DNA from: Paenibacillus xylanilyticus
GTDB taxonomy: Bacteria > Bacillota > Bacilli > Paenibacillales > Paenibacillaceae
Reading direction: 5' to 3'
Length of the DNA stretch: 64,000 nucleotides
Assembly (NCBI RefSeq): GCF_009664365.1
Contig: NZ_CP044310.1
Coordinates: forward strand, 4,963,001 to 5,027,000
Shown here: positions 16,064-24,830 of the stretch, in pieces
How the letters are laid out: each line of letters starts with the position of its first letter
Numbering within the stretch: the stretch's first letter is position 1
Translations under genes and position numbers: made by a program
The notes under the pieces: model-generated
Seen by the model: the letters and a program-made list of their open reading frames with translations, nothing else
What the model was told of the DNA's origin: nothing
The model's database searches: none

Positions 16064-17287
16064 TTATACAGTTCCACTCACCATTTGCCCCTTGTACCAT
16101 ACCGCCTGCCGGGCAGATTTACGGGCAACAGCTTCCGCCGAGCAGCTTGCCTGAACCAGTACAAAGCTCGCCGCATCGCCTACTTTAGGCCAGACTTGAT
16201 TCCCCTCCGTATCCAGCGGTGTAACTCCACCCGTGATGAAACCAAGAGACTGGGATAACGAACGTTCATCATTGTATCCATACAATTCGGCGAAGCGCCC
16301 TGCTTTCTCCAGTTGATCTCCACTGCCAAAAGGTGACCAATGATCGGTCAGGCTGTCTGTGGCCAGCTTCACGTTGACCCCGACGCGATGCAGCATCGGA
16401 AGGGGCATAACCATTTTGCCAATGGGTACCGTTGAAGCCACGCTCATGCCAAGAGCGGCCATACGCTTCGCCATATCCTCCGCCTCCTGCGGCTCCGCTT
16501 GAGCGAACCAAAATGCATGACTCACCGTGACCTTCCCTTGAAGTCCTGCCTCTTCCGTCAGGTCAACGAGTCGCTGCAGCGTTTGCTTGCCCGGCTCATT
16601 GCGATCATGCAGATGGATATCGATCCCCGCCTGATGCTGCACAGCCAGATCTACCATGGCATGCAGCGATTTCTCGATATGCTCGTCCACCGTATGAGGA
16701 TCAAGACCTCCCACGATTGCAGCCCCTTCTTGCATGGCTTGATGCATGAACTCCACCGAATTGGAGCGAAGCAGCCCATGCTGTGGAAACGCCACAATCT
16801 CCGAGGAGAGCTTGCCCGAGAAAGTTTCCAGTGCCTGTCTGGTGGCCTCAAGCCGTTTTAACCCGCTGACGGGCTCAATGTTGCAATGGCTGCGTACATG
16901 AGTGGACCCATAACCCTGAATCAGATGCAGGATACTCTCCGCTTGACGTTTCGCATCCGGCAGCAGCTTGGGCAGCAGCACCTTCTCTTCTTCAATCCGT
17001 TCGAAAATGCTGGATATGCGCCTTACGGCTTGCCAAGGTCCATCGTAATACGTTTTATCCAGATGGATATGAGCTTCTTCGAACGAAGGCAGCAGCAGCT
17101 GCCCTTTAGCATTATATTGAGGCAGATCCGTCTGAAGTTCTACTCCCTCATCCTTCATCTCAGTAATGATTCCGTTCTCCACCCGAAGCTGGGCCTTCTT
17201 TGTCTGTGTTCCCGTTACCTGGCCCTCTTCCGTAACATAACCCTGCTCCAACGTTACGTTAGTCAACCAATATGCCTGATTTAACAT
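16064..17287 (-). CDS. Amidohydrolase family protein, cytosine-deaminase-like
   Basis: A 407-residue metal-dependent hydrolase. Visible metal-binding motifs are EEAHIHLDKT near residue 70 (HxH), GIDIHLHDRNEPGK in the middle, VTVSHAFWF and the late LATDSLTDHWSPFG aspartate. This order and the ATDSLTD-WSPFGSGD segment fit the cytosine deaminase / N-isopropylammelide hydrolase branch. The frame opens at 17368, but AAAGAGGGA precedes the ATG at 17287. The real substrate (pyrimidine, triazine or other cyclic amide) cannot be read. Single gene with its own terminator. Confidence 0.8.
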   Translation of the reverse strand: MLNQAYWLTNVTLEQGYVTEEGQVTGTQTKKAQLRVENGIITEMKDEGVELQTDLPQYNAKGQLLLPSFEEAHIHLDKTYYDGPWQAVRRISSIFERIEEEKVLLPKLLPDAKRQAESILHLIQGYGSTHVRSHCNIEPVSGLKRLEATRQALETFSGKLSSEIVAFPQHGLLRSNSVEFMHQAMQEGAAIVGGLDPHTVDEHIEKSLHAMVDLAVQHQAGIDIHLHDRNEPGKQTLQRLVDLTEEAGLQGKVTVSHAFWFAQAEPQEAEDMAKRMAALGMSVASTVPIGKMVMPLPMLHRVGVNVKLATDSLTDHWSPFGSGDQLEKAGRFAELYGYNDERSLSQSLGFITGGVTPLDTEGNQVWPKVGDAASFVLVQASCSAEAVARKSARQAVWYKGQMVSGTV

Positions 17288-17439
17288 GTCATCCCTCTTT
17301 CCACGAAGTGTGCCGTGCATGGTATCGATCATCTGTGCTCTATGGTACCATAGGGTTGAACGAGGCAAAAATATGTAAAACGTTGGTGTTCCATACGAGG
17401 ATCGTTTGGATCTGACTAGCGGAAAGGTGTGCCCTCAAC

Positions 17440-17631
17440 ATGAATAAATGGCTTCATATCTTCGTAAGCGCAATCGCAATTACACTTTTCATGATGCTGT
17501 ACTATACGGTAACCGGGACGTCCCTTTCAGAAGTACGTTGGGGTTCGTACACGGTGATCCTCCTACTTGTTCTCGTTATTCCACAGACGCTCGGAACGAT
17601 AATCAGAGAATGCAAAAACAGGCACAACTAA
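17440..17631 (+). CDS. Small two-helix membrane protein, hypothetical
   Basis: A 63-residue protein with two hydrophobic segments (IFVSAIAITLFMMLYYTV and TVILLLVLVIPQTLGTII) joined by a short polar loop, and a basic C-terminus (RECKNRHN). AAAGGTG lies 11 nt before the ATG. Likely an integral membrane protein; no family recognised. It lies alone between two minus-strand genes. Confidence 0.5.
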   Translation: MNKWLHIFVSAIAITLFMMLYYTVTGTSLSEVRWGSYTVILLLVLVIPQTLGTIIRECKNRHN

Positions 17632-17665
17632 GTGCCTGCACCCTATCCCCCTAAACCACCGCTCT

Positions 17666-18220
17666 TCAAAAATGAAACCGCTCATGCCCGCCATCCGTCA
17701 CGCCTTCAATCCGCTCTAAGTCCAGCAGTCTGCGCTTCAACTCCAGGCCTCCGCGAAATCCGGTCAGCTTGCGGTTGGCACCGATGATGCGGTGACATGG
17801 TAACAGAAGGGGAATGGGATTCGCTCCGTTCGCAGCCCCAACTGCACGAACCGCCGTAGGTCTGCCAATTGCAGCCGCAATGTCGCCGTATGTGCGAACT
17901 TCACCATAAGGGACACGTCCCAGCTCTTTCCACACCTGCTGCTGGAATGCTGTGCCAATCAGATCAAGTGGAATCTCGTCCGTATAACGAGTCTGCTCCC
18001 CTGCAAAGTAAGCCTGCAGCCAGTCCACCATGCCTGTCCCCTTTATGGCTTGTTCATCTTGTACCAGCTCTGCTCCCGGGGCAATCCGGGTTATCCAGCT
18101 GCTCCAGTCCTCCAACGTTTCATTCGGCATGACAATACGGCAGATCCCCAGTTCCGTAGCGATCAACACCCACGGACTTCCGTCCAGCTCCAAAGCAGAC
18201 CATATGATCTTTTTTCGCAT
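17666..18220 (-). CDS. ogt: Methylated-DNA-[protein]-cysteine S-methyltransferase
   Basis: This suicide enzyme takes the alkyl group from O6-alkylguanine (and O4-alkylthymine) onto a cysteine. The acceptor motif LLPCHRIIGANRKLTGFRGG is intact with Cys at residue 142, and the DNA-binding helix region PYGEVRTYGDIAAAIGRPTA is clear. The 184-residue length is normal for single-domain Ogt/MGMT, with no Ada-type N-terminal domain. It lies 65 bp downstream of the AlkD-like gene on the same strand, giving a small alkylation-repair unit. Confidence 0.93.
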   Translation of the reverse strand: MRKKIIWSALELDGSPWVLIATELGICRIVMPNETLEDWSSWITRIAPGAELVQDEQAIKGTGMVDWLQAYFAGEQTRYTDEIPLDLIGTAFQQQVWKELGRVPYGEVRTYGDIAAAIGRPTAVRAVGAANGANPIPLLLPCHRIIGANRKLTGFRGGLELKRRLLDLERIEGVTDGGHERFHF

Positions 18221-18285
18221 GTGTCCACGCTCCTCCCTATTGAGTATTTCATTTCGTTTCTTTCTATATAAAGAAGGCTCCGCTG

Positions 18286-18990
18286 CTATACACGAACAGA
18301 TCTCTTGGTCTTCCGCTTCATGCTGCGAATCATCTGCTTGGTCTCGGGATCCACGCGATAGGACTCCGTTATTTTCTGCAGAGCTTTATTGTAGGTAAAA
18401 TCATCAAGCGTATTGTTTTTCAAATATGGCATCGTCACTTCCGGCTGCTTCACATAGGCCATCGATATTGCCCATGCTACCGCCATTTTGACGTAGTACG
18501 CTTCATGTTTAATCTGATCCAATGAGACCAGAACCCGATCAATGTATGTCTCATCCAGATAAAAGTTCAATAGCATGACCACGCCAAAACGTATCTCGTA
18601 CTCCTGATCTGACTTCAGATAAGGCTGCAGGAAATTCCACACGGATTCTGCATGTACCCTCGTATATTTCAATCCGGCGCAGAAGCTGTCACATATCGAC
18701 CAGTTATCAATCTTGGGAACAAAAGCGGCGACATGCTCCAGCCATTCATCCAGATCCGCCTGGACATGTCCAATAACCATTGCCTGCAGCATCACTTCTT
18801 CGAAATAGTCATCGTCAGCCGTCTTCAGGTACGCACGCCAGTCCCCTGCAGCGAGCTTTTTCGCCATCTTGCGTATCGCAGGCAATCGAACACCCATCAG
18901 ATTCGTAATATTGGGAATCAATGCAGCCGAGAATTTTTGGTACTCCGGTTCGGCCAGACTGAGCAGCTGTGTTCTAATCTCTGTTTCCAC
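18286..18990 (-). CDS. DNA alkylation repair protein, AlkD-like
   Basis: A 234-residue all-helical HEAT-repeat protein with the AlkD-type motifs MGVRLPAIRKMAKKLA (residues 32-47), a central IDNWSICDSFCAGLK (Asp/Trp-containing, residue ~95) and VKMAVAWAISMAYVK. AlkD enzymes excise N3- and N7-alkyl purines without flipping the base. The pairing with Ogt supports a repair role. Start codon ATG follows GAGGAGG. Confidence 0.88.
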   Translation of the reverse strand: METEIRTQLLSLAEPEYQKFSAALIPNITNLMGVRLPAIRKMAKKLAAGDWRAYLKTADDDYFEEVMLQAMVIGHVQADLDEWLEHVAAFVPKIDNWSICDSFCAGLKYTRVHAESVWNFLQPYLKSDQEYEIRFGVVMLLNFYLDETYIDRVLVSLDQIKHEAYYVKMAVAWAISMAYVKQPEVTMPYLKNNTLDDFTYNKALQKITESYRVDPETKQMIRSMKRKTKRSVRV

Positions 18991-19182
18991 TCGTGCAAGT
19001 CCTCCTCATCAGTTACTTGGTACAACCAGTATATCTCCGCAGCGCCTATTTGTAAGCCCGTTCCGAATAGTTGAGCAAGATTTCAATAGCACAGTCCATG
19101 CTTCAATCCTCCAATTTGCTGTTTACCTCGCTTACATTGCGTTTAAAAATACGGAGCCCCGCCTCTAGAAAGGAGTCTGGAT

Positions 19183-20559
19183 ATGAACAAGAACGGACCT
19201 CAATCGCCTAAAAACAATTCAATCGAAGAAATCACCGAGCTGCTGGTTCAATATGTACAAACCCAAGACCTGCCCGAATTTTATAAAGCGATAAAAGAAC
19301 TGCATCCCTACGATCTTACGCTCATCTACAAAAAGTTTCCCGAACAGGAAACGAAGCGGCTGCTGCTGCTGTTCAAGCCAGATGTTCTCGCCGATATGGC
19401 CGAATCGCTCAAGCTTCATGACCAGATTAAGCTGTTCGAACAGCTAGGGCCGGAACGTACGCTTGAGGTTATGCAGCAGATGGACAAGAGTGATCTGATC
19501 CGGTTCCTGCATGATTTGCCTTCCAAACGCAGGGAACAGCTGTTGTCGAATATGCAACTCGACCACTCTGCCATTATCCGCTCTGTGCTGAATTATCCGC
19601 CGGAGACAGCCGGCCGGATCATGACCGACCGTTACCGCACTCTTCTGGCACATGAGACTGCGAAGGAAGCGATAAGGGAATCCCAGGGCACGCCGCCTAT
19701 ACCGGCAACGAGCTATCTGTATGTAACGGATGATGAAGGCAAACTCGTTGGAGTGGTCAGTCACCGGTCCCTGCTTCAGGCGGGTGACAAGACCCGGGTA
19801 GAGGAGCTGATGACCAAGCGCGTCATTTATGCGACTGTGGACATGGACCAGGAAGAAGCTGCGCAGCTGCTGCAGCGTTATGAATTTATCGCCTTGCCCG
19901 TCGTTGATGAGAACCACAGACTCTGTGGTGTCATTCAGATGGATGATGTCATTGATATCATCATGCATGAAGCCAGTGAAGACCTTGCGAAGATGGGCGG
20001 CGGCGGCAAGGATATTGATTTTGATACCAAACCGCTCGTGGCGGTCAAACGCAGGCTCCCCTGGCTCATCCTGTTACTATTCATCGGACTCATCTCAGGC
20101 AGCATTGTGGACTTCTTCGAGGATACGCTGAATCAGGTGGTTGCTCTCGCATTTTTCATGCCCATGATCGCCGGTATGACCGGAAATACGGGAACACAGT
20201 CTCTGGCTGTCGTCGTCCGCGGTCTCATTGGTCGCAAGCTCGACAAATCCACCGTATTGGCGTTAATTGGTCGGGAAATCAAGGTAGGTACCCTGATTGG
20301 ACTTGTATGCGGAGTCATGATTACAGTTATCGCCTACTTCTGGCAGGGGGATTGGCTGCTCGGCACCATTATTGGCGTGTCCCTCTTCTTCACACTCGTG
20401 ATCGGTACACTGACAGGTACATGTATCCCCTTATTGCTAAGTCGCTTCAAGGTTGATCCCGCCGTTGCCTCCGGACCCTTGATCACTACGCTGAACGATA
20501 TATTGTCGCTGTTTATTTACTTCGGGATCGCAACCCGCTTTCTGGATGCACTCATGTAA
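19183..20559 (+). CDS. mgtE: Magnesium transporter MgtE
   Basis: The 458-residue protein has the MgtE layout. An N-terminal helical domain comes first (about 20-135, LADMAESLKLHDQIKLFEQL). Two CBS domains follow (about 140-260, ELMTKRVIYATVDMDQEEAA), then five membrane helices (about 290-455) containing the pore motif PMIAGMTGNTGTQSLAVVVR. It is a Mg2+-gated Mg2+ channel in the plasma membrane. The start has AAGGAG 7 nt upstream. The 190-bp upstream gap has no M-box riboswitch that I can recognise, so control at the RNA level is not evident. Confidence 0.95.
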   Translation: MNKNGPQSPKNNSIEEITELLVQYVQTQDLPEFYKAIKELHPYDLTLIYKKFPEQETKRLLLLFKPDVLADMAESLKLHDQIKLFEQLGPERTLEVMQQMDKSDLIRFLHDLPSKRREQLLSNMQLDHSAIIRSVLNYPPETAGRIMTDRYRTLLAHETAKEAIRESQGTPPIPATSYLYVTDDEGKLVGVVSHRSLLQAGDKTRVEELMTKRVIYATVDMDQEEAAQLLQRYEFIALPVVDENHRLCGVIQMDDVIDIIMHEASEDLAKMGGGGKDIDFDTKPLVAVKRRLPWLILLLFIGLISGSIVDFFEDTLNQVVALAFFMPMIAGMTGNTGTQSLAVVVRGLIGRKLDKSTVLALIGREIKVGTLIGLVCGVMITVIAYFWQGDWLLGTIIGVSLFFTLVIGTLTGTCIPLLLSRFKVDPAVASGPLITTLNDILSLFIYFGIATRFLDALM

Positions 20560-20584
20560 AACCGGCTGTACCTGACATACGAAA

Positions 20585-20622
20585 AAACAGACCCACTATG
20601 AAGGATAGCGGGTCTGTTTGTG
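20585..20622 (+). terminator. Intrinsic terminator of mgtE
   Basis: AACAGACCC-CTAT pairs with ATAG-GGGTCTGTTT around a short GAAGG loop. Confidence 0.85.
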
Positions 20623-20720
20623 TCTTTCCAAATGAGTGAACATTCTACATCTAAACATAAATGAAGTCCGAGCTCTAAGATATCGATGAGATGAAATGAA
20701 ATGATCTATTTTCTATCAAT

Positions 20721-21884
20721 CTATGCCGATCTTTTATTTTTATTATAGATATCGAAGGCTACGGCAAGCAGAAGCACCAGACCTTTAATTCCCTGCTGCC
20801 AGTCAATGCCCAATCCAATGAGGGACATCCCGTTATTCAGTACCCCCATAACCAAGCCGCCGATGATCGCTCCAAACACGGTTCCAATACCTCCGGAAGC
20901 TGAAGCTCCACCGATAAAGCAGGCAGCAATCGCATCCAGTTCGAAGTTGGTACCCGCTCTTGGGGTAGCCGCATTCAGACGAGCAGCGAAGATCAGACCG
21001 GATACAGCAGCGAGCACGCCCATGTTTACAAATACCCAGAACGTTACTTTTTTGGTTTTGACTCCGGATAGTCCTGCTGCCTTTTCATTTCCACCAAGTG
21101 CATACACATGACGTCCCATTACAGTGCGGTTCATGACGAAGGAGTACACGACAATCAGCACAAACAGCAGAATCAGGATATTCGGAATGCCGGCGTAGCT
21201 TGCAAGTACGAAGGTGAACAGGTTCGTTACCGCAGCCACCACAATCAGCTTGAGCAGGAAAAGTCCCTGCGACACCACCGCGAATCCGTATTTCCGCTGG
21301 GAGCGGCGTTCCCGCAGTTCATTTACGATATACCAGATTGTAAGTGCAATCCCTACAAGGATCGAGATGAGACCGAAACCTGAGAATTGGATATCAGGCA
21401 GGAATCCGGAGCTTATCTTTTGGAATCCCCCCGGAAAAGGAGAGATGGACTGGCCCTCCAGCACAATCATCGTCAAGCCGCGGAAGAGCAGCATGCCCGC
21501 AAGGGTTACGATAAAGGCCGGAATCCGCACATACGCGATCCAGAAGCCCTGCCAGGCTCCGATTAACGCCCCTACCAGCAAAGAAGCAATTACCGCCAGC
21601 CAAGCGGGAAGCTGCCAGTCAACCATCATAATTGCCGCCACTGCACCGACAAAGGCTGCAACAGATCCGACCGACAGATCAATATGTCCGGTAATGATGA
21701 CCAGTACCATCCCGATGGCGAGCACCAGGATATAGCTGTTCTGCAGAATCAGATTCGTAATATTGATTGGCTTCAGCAAGAGCCCGCCAGTCAGCACCTC
21801 GAACAAGATCATAATGACAACCAGTGCGATAATCATGCCGTATTGGCGTATATTGTTTTTGAACAGTTTAGTTAGCATTTCCAT
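20721..21884 (-). CDS. mmsB: Multiple-monosaccharide ABC transporter permease (MmsB/GguB-like)
   Basis: A 387-residue membrane protein of the ribose/xylose permease family, with at least eight hydrophobic segments and the typical signatures VLVIITGHIDLSVGSVAAFV near residue 60 and ACFIGGASASGGIGTVFGAI near the C-terminus. It forms the pore with the ATPase encoded upstream, whose last 17 bases overlap this gene. With the binding protein it should import aldoses such as xylose, arabinose or glucose; the exact sugar is inference. Confidence 0.9.
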   Translation of the reverse strand: MEMLTKLFKNNIRQYGMIIALVVIMILFEVLTGGLLLKPINITNLILQNSYILVLAIGMVLVIITGHIDLSVGSVAAFVGAVAAIMMVDWQLPAWLAVIASLLVGALIGAWQGFWIAYVRIPAFIVTLAGMLLFRGLTMIVLEGQSISPFPGGFQKISSGFLPDIQFSGFGLISILVGIALTIWYIVNELRERRSQRKYGFAVVSQGLFLLKLIVVAAVTNLFTFVLASYAGIPNILILLFVLIVVYSFVMNRTVMGRHVYALGGNEKAAGLSGVKTKKVTFWVFVNMGVLAAVSGLIFAARLNAATPRAGTNFELDAIAACFIGGASASGGIGTVFGAIIGGLVMGVLNNGMSLIGLGIDWQQGIKGLVLLLAVAFDIYNKNKRSA

Positions 21885-23418
21885 GCTTCTCGCCTCCAGA
21901 CTTCGTCATATATCTCATCAACGTTTCCTGCGTCGCTTCCTCGCGGCTGACTTCACCCGTGATGCGCCCGGCATTCATGACATAAATCCGGTCACACAGG
22001 CCCAGAACCTCCGGGAGCTCGGATGAGATGACCAGCACGCCCTTGCCCTCAGCAGCGAGCCGGTGAATAATCGTATAGATCTCGAATTTCGCGCCCACAT
22101 CGATTCCGCGGGTCGGTTCATCCAGAATGAGAATATCCGGTCCGGCAAATATCCATTTGCTCAGCACCACTTTCTGCTGGTTCCCCCCGCTCAGATTGCC
22201 GGTTTTCTGAAGGATGCTTGGGGCTTTGATATTCATGCTTTTCTTCATCTCTTCGGCAACCAGCACTTCTTCACGTTCATTCACAACGGCGTTTTTGGTC
22301 AGCTTGCCCAGGCCGGTCAGTGAAATATTGCGTTTGATATCATCCATAAGAATGAGCCCGTATTCCTTCCGATCCTCTGTCACGTATGCAAAACCATTCT
22401 GAATTGCTTCCGTTACACTGTTGTTCTGAATCGGTTGGCCATCCTTGATGAGCTGGCCCGATATGTTGCGTCCATAGGATTTGCCAAATATGCTCATGGC
22501 CAGCTCTGTGCGTCCCGCACCCATCAGACCGGCTATACCAACGATTTCACCACGCCGGATGTTCATGTTGACCCGGTCCAGCACTTTGCGATCAGCATGA
22601 TGCTCGTGATAAACCGTCCAATCCTTCACTTCCAAAATGACGTTACCAATATCCGCATGACGCTCCGGATAGCGGCTTGTCAGATCACGGCCCACCATAC
22701 CGCTGATAATCCGGTCCTCGGTGACGTTATCCTTCCTCATGTCCAGCGTCTCGATGGTCTTGCCATCCCTCAATATCGTGACGGAATCCGATACCTTGGA
22801 CACCTCGTTCAGCTTATGGGAAATCAGGATACACGCTATTCCCTGTTTCTTGAACTCCAGCATTAATTGGAGCAGGTTTTCACTATCGTCCTCATTCAGC
22901 GCTGCTGTCGGTTCATCCAGGATGAGCAGACGAACCTTTTTGGAGAGTGCTTTTGCAATTTCAACCAGCTGCTGCTTACCTACACCGATGTTGGATACTA
23001 GGGTGTTCGGATTTTCGCTCAAGCCCACTTTGGAGAGCAATTCACGTGTGCCGACCAGTGTTTCTTTCCAGTCAATGATGCCTTTGCTGGCACGCTCGTT
23101 GCCCAGATAGATGTTCTCGGCAATGGACAGATAAGGGATCAGTGCGAGCTCCTGATGGATAATGACGATTCCCAGATCCTCGCTCTGCTTGATGCTTTTG
23201 AACTCGCAGGTTTTCCCCTGGAACAAAATATCCCCTTCGTATGTTCCATGTGGATATACACCGCTAAGCACTTTCATCAGTGTGGATTTACCTGCGCCGT
23301 TCTCACCGCACAGGGAATGAATTTCACCTTCCCGGATCTTGAGATTGACATTTTCCAGTGCTTTGACGCCAGGAAAGGTTTTGGTGATGCCCTTCATTTC
23401 CAATATGATTCCGGTCAT
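21868..23418 (-). CDS. mmsA: Multiple-monosaccharide ABC transporter ATP-binding protein (MmsA/GguA-like)
   Basis: A 516-residue tandem ABC ATPase. The first domain has Walker A GENGAGKST (about 38-46), signature IGVGKQQLVEIAKAL and Walker B LLILDEPTAAL. The second has GLMGAGRTEL, the signature LSGGNQQKVVLSKWI and ILILDEPTRGID. The degenerate second Walker A is normal in the RbsA/XylG/GguA group. Overlaps mmsB and follows the binding-protein gene by 21 bp, so the three form one operon. Confidence 0.93.
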   Translation of the reverse strand: MTGIILEMKGITKTFPGVKALENVNLKIREGEIHSLCGENGAGKSTLMKVLSGVYPHGTYEGDILFQGKTCEFKSIKQSEDLGIVIIHQELALIPYLSIAENIYLGNERASKGIIDWKETLVGTRELLSKVGLSENPNTLVSNIGVGKQQLVEIAKALSKKVRLLILDEPTAALNEDDSENLLQLMLEFKKQGIACILISHKLNEVSKVSDSVTILRDGKTIETLDMRKDNVTEDRIISGMVGRDLTSRYPERHADIGNVILEVKDWTVYHEHHADRKVLDRVNMNIRRGEIVGIAGLMGAGRTELAMSIFGKSYGRNISGQLIKDGQPIQNNSVTEAIQNGFAYVTEDRKEYGLILMDDIKRNISLTGLGKLTKNAVVNEREEVLVAEEMKKSMNIKAPSILQKTGNLSGGNQQKVVLSKWIFAGPDILILDEPTRGIDVGAKFEIYTIIHRLAAEGKGVLVISSELPEVLGLCDRIYVMNAGRITGEVSREEATQETLMRYMTKSGGEKHGNAN

Positions 23419-23439
23419 GGGACTTGCTCCTTTCCATTA

Positions 23440-24525
23440 TTATTTCAATCCAATTTCCTCTTTGGTGTAATAATTGGAGCCGACAATGTCCTTCTCCACA
23501 TTGGTCCGATCCACGGAAATTGGATCCAGCAAATAGGCTGGTATTATTTTAATTCCGTTGTTATATGATTTTTCGTCATTCACTTCTGCTTGTTTCCCTT
23601 GTAAAATGCTATTGGCCATCTCTACCGTCTGCTCCGCGAGCTTGCGTGTATCCTTGAATACCGTCTGTGTCTGCTCTCCGGCAACTATGGATTTGATCGA
23701 GGCCAGCTCCGCGTCCTGCCCAGTGATAACAGGCAGAGGTTTACTCTCTGATCCGTACCCGACGCCTTTCAGTGACGAGATGATGCCGATGCTGATTCCA
23801 TCGTACGGGGACAACACCGCATCCAGGTTATCTCCGGAGTAATAGGCACTTAGCAAGTTATCCATCCTCGACTGGGCGAGTGCTCCATCCCAGCGCAAGG
23901 TCGCAATCTGTGCCATTGTAGTTTGGTTGCTCCGTACCACAAGCTTGCCGGAATCGATATAAGGTTTCAGTACAGACATTGCACCGTCGAAGAAGAAATA
24001 CGCATTGTTGTCATCGGGTGAGCCGCCAAACAGCTCGATGTTGAATGGTCCTTTGCCTTCCTTGAGGCCAAGCTTCTGCTCAATGTAGGAAGCCTGCAGT
24101 ACCCCAACCTTGAAGTTGTCGAACGTCGCATAATACGTGAGATAAGGCGTGTTCCGGATCAGGCGGTCGTATGATATGACTTGAATGCCCTCATCGTGAG
24201 CCTTCTTGATTACATCCGTCAGTGTATTGCCGTCCACGGATGCAATGACCATCACATCCACTCCCTTGGTGATCATGTTCTCAATCTGTGAAATCTGATT
24301 TTCGACCACGTCCTCAGCGTACTGCAGATCTGTCTTATACCCTTGTTCCTGAAATAGTCGGACCATGTTCTCTCCGTCACCGACCCAGCGCTCGGACGAT
24401 TTCGTTGGCATGGAGATGCCGACATATCCTTTTTCCTTGCTGCCTGTTCCGCTCTCAGCCAAATTGCAGGCCGATAACATCAAGGTCATCACCAGAAGCC
24501 AGATCAACACTGCTCCTTTTTTCAT
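23440..24525 (-). CDS. chvE: Sugar-binding lipoprotein of the multiple-monosaccharide ABC transporter (ChvE-like)
   Basis: A 361-residue lipoprotein: basic start, hydrophobic core and lipobox LSAC with Cys at residue 20. The mature part is a type I periplasmic-binding fold, with VGISMPTKSSERWVGDGENM at its start, SQIENMITKGVDVMVIASVD and a hinge region KPLPVITGQDAELASIKSIV. This closely follows the ChvE/xylose-binding layout. First gene of the transporter operon, with AAAGGGGA before the ATG and a cre-like site about 50 bp upstream. Confidence 0.9.
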   Translation of the reverse strand: MKKGAVLIWLLVMTLMLSACNLAESGTGSKEKGYVGISMPTKSSERWVGDGENMVRLFQEQGYKTDLQYAEDVVENQISQIENMITKGVDVMVIASVDGNTLTDVIKKAHDEGIQVISYDRLIRNTPYLTYYATFDNFKVGVLQASYIEQKLGLKEGKGPFNIELFGGSPDDNNAYFFFDGAMSVLKPYIDSGKLVVRSNQTTMAQIATLRWDGALAQSRMDNLLSAYYSGDNLDAVLSPYDGISIGIISSLKGVGYGSESKPLPVITGQDAELASIKSIVAGEQTQTVFKDTRKLAEQTVEMANSILQGKQAEVNDEKSYNNGIKIIPAYLLDPISVDRTNVEKDIVGSNYYTKEEIGLK

Positions 24526-24573
24526 ATCAAGTTCCCCTTTCCTCGAATCATGCGGATCTGATTGTGTTTCACA

Positions 24574-24587
24574 AGATAACGCTTACA
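24574..24587 (-). promoter_or_regulatory. CcpA/cre-like site upstream of the sugar transporter operon
   Basis: On the minus strand TGTAAGCGTTATCT matches the cre consensus TGWAANCGNTNWCA at 13 of 14 positions (last base differs). It lies 49-62 bp upstream of the chvE start, a usual place for carbon catabolite control. Confidence 0.6.
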
Positions 24588-24763
24588 ATCTAGAAATGAA
24601 CTTCAATTGCCTTCTGTTTCTGCCTGACCCCATCGTAGCATTGTCAGGTTTAAACAGTCTTTGCAGCTTTTGAACCTTTTTTATAAAAATTTAACTTTTG
24701 TATTCTCAGAAGGAGTACCTCATCCCTTTCATTGAATACCGTTCCAGATCCATCCCCAGGCAC

Positions 24764-24805
24764 GAAAAAAAGAGCTGATCCGCTTCGCAGAAGCAGAGCA
24801 ACTCT
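24764..24805 (-). terminator. Intrinsic terminator of the sensor operon
   Basis: On the minus strand GAGTTG-TC-GCTT pairs with AAGC-GA-CAGCTC around CTGCG, followed by seven T residues. It separates the response-regulator gene from the transporter operon, so the two units are transcribed independently. The rest of the 305-bp gap (24526-24830) has no supported gene. Confidence 0.8.
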
Positions 24806-24830
24806 GTTGTACTCGCCATATCTTATGATG

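Noticed and set aside
18991..19182. Magnesium M-box riboswitch before mgtE
   Set aside because: The 192-bp gap lacks the conserved M-box blocks and there is no terminator before the mgtE start.
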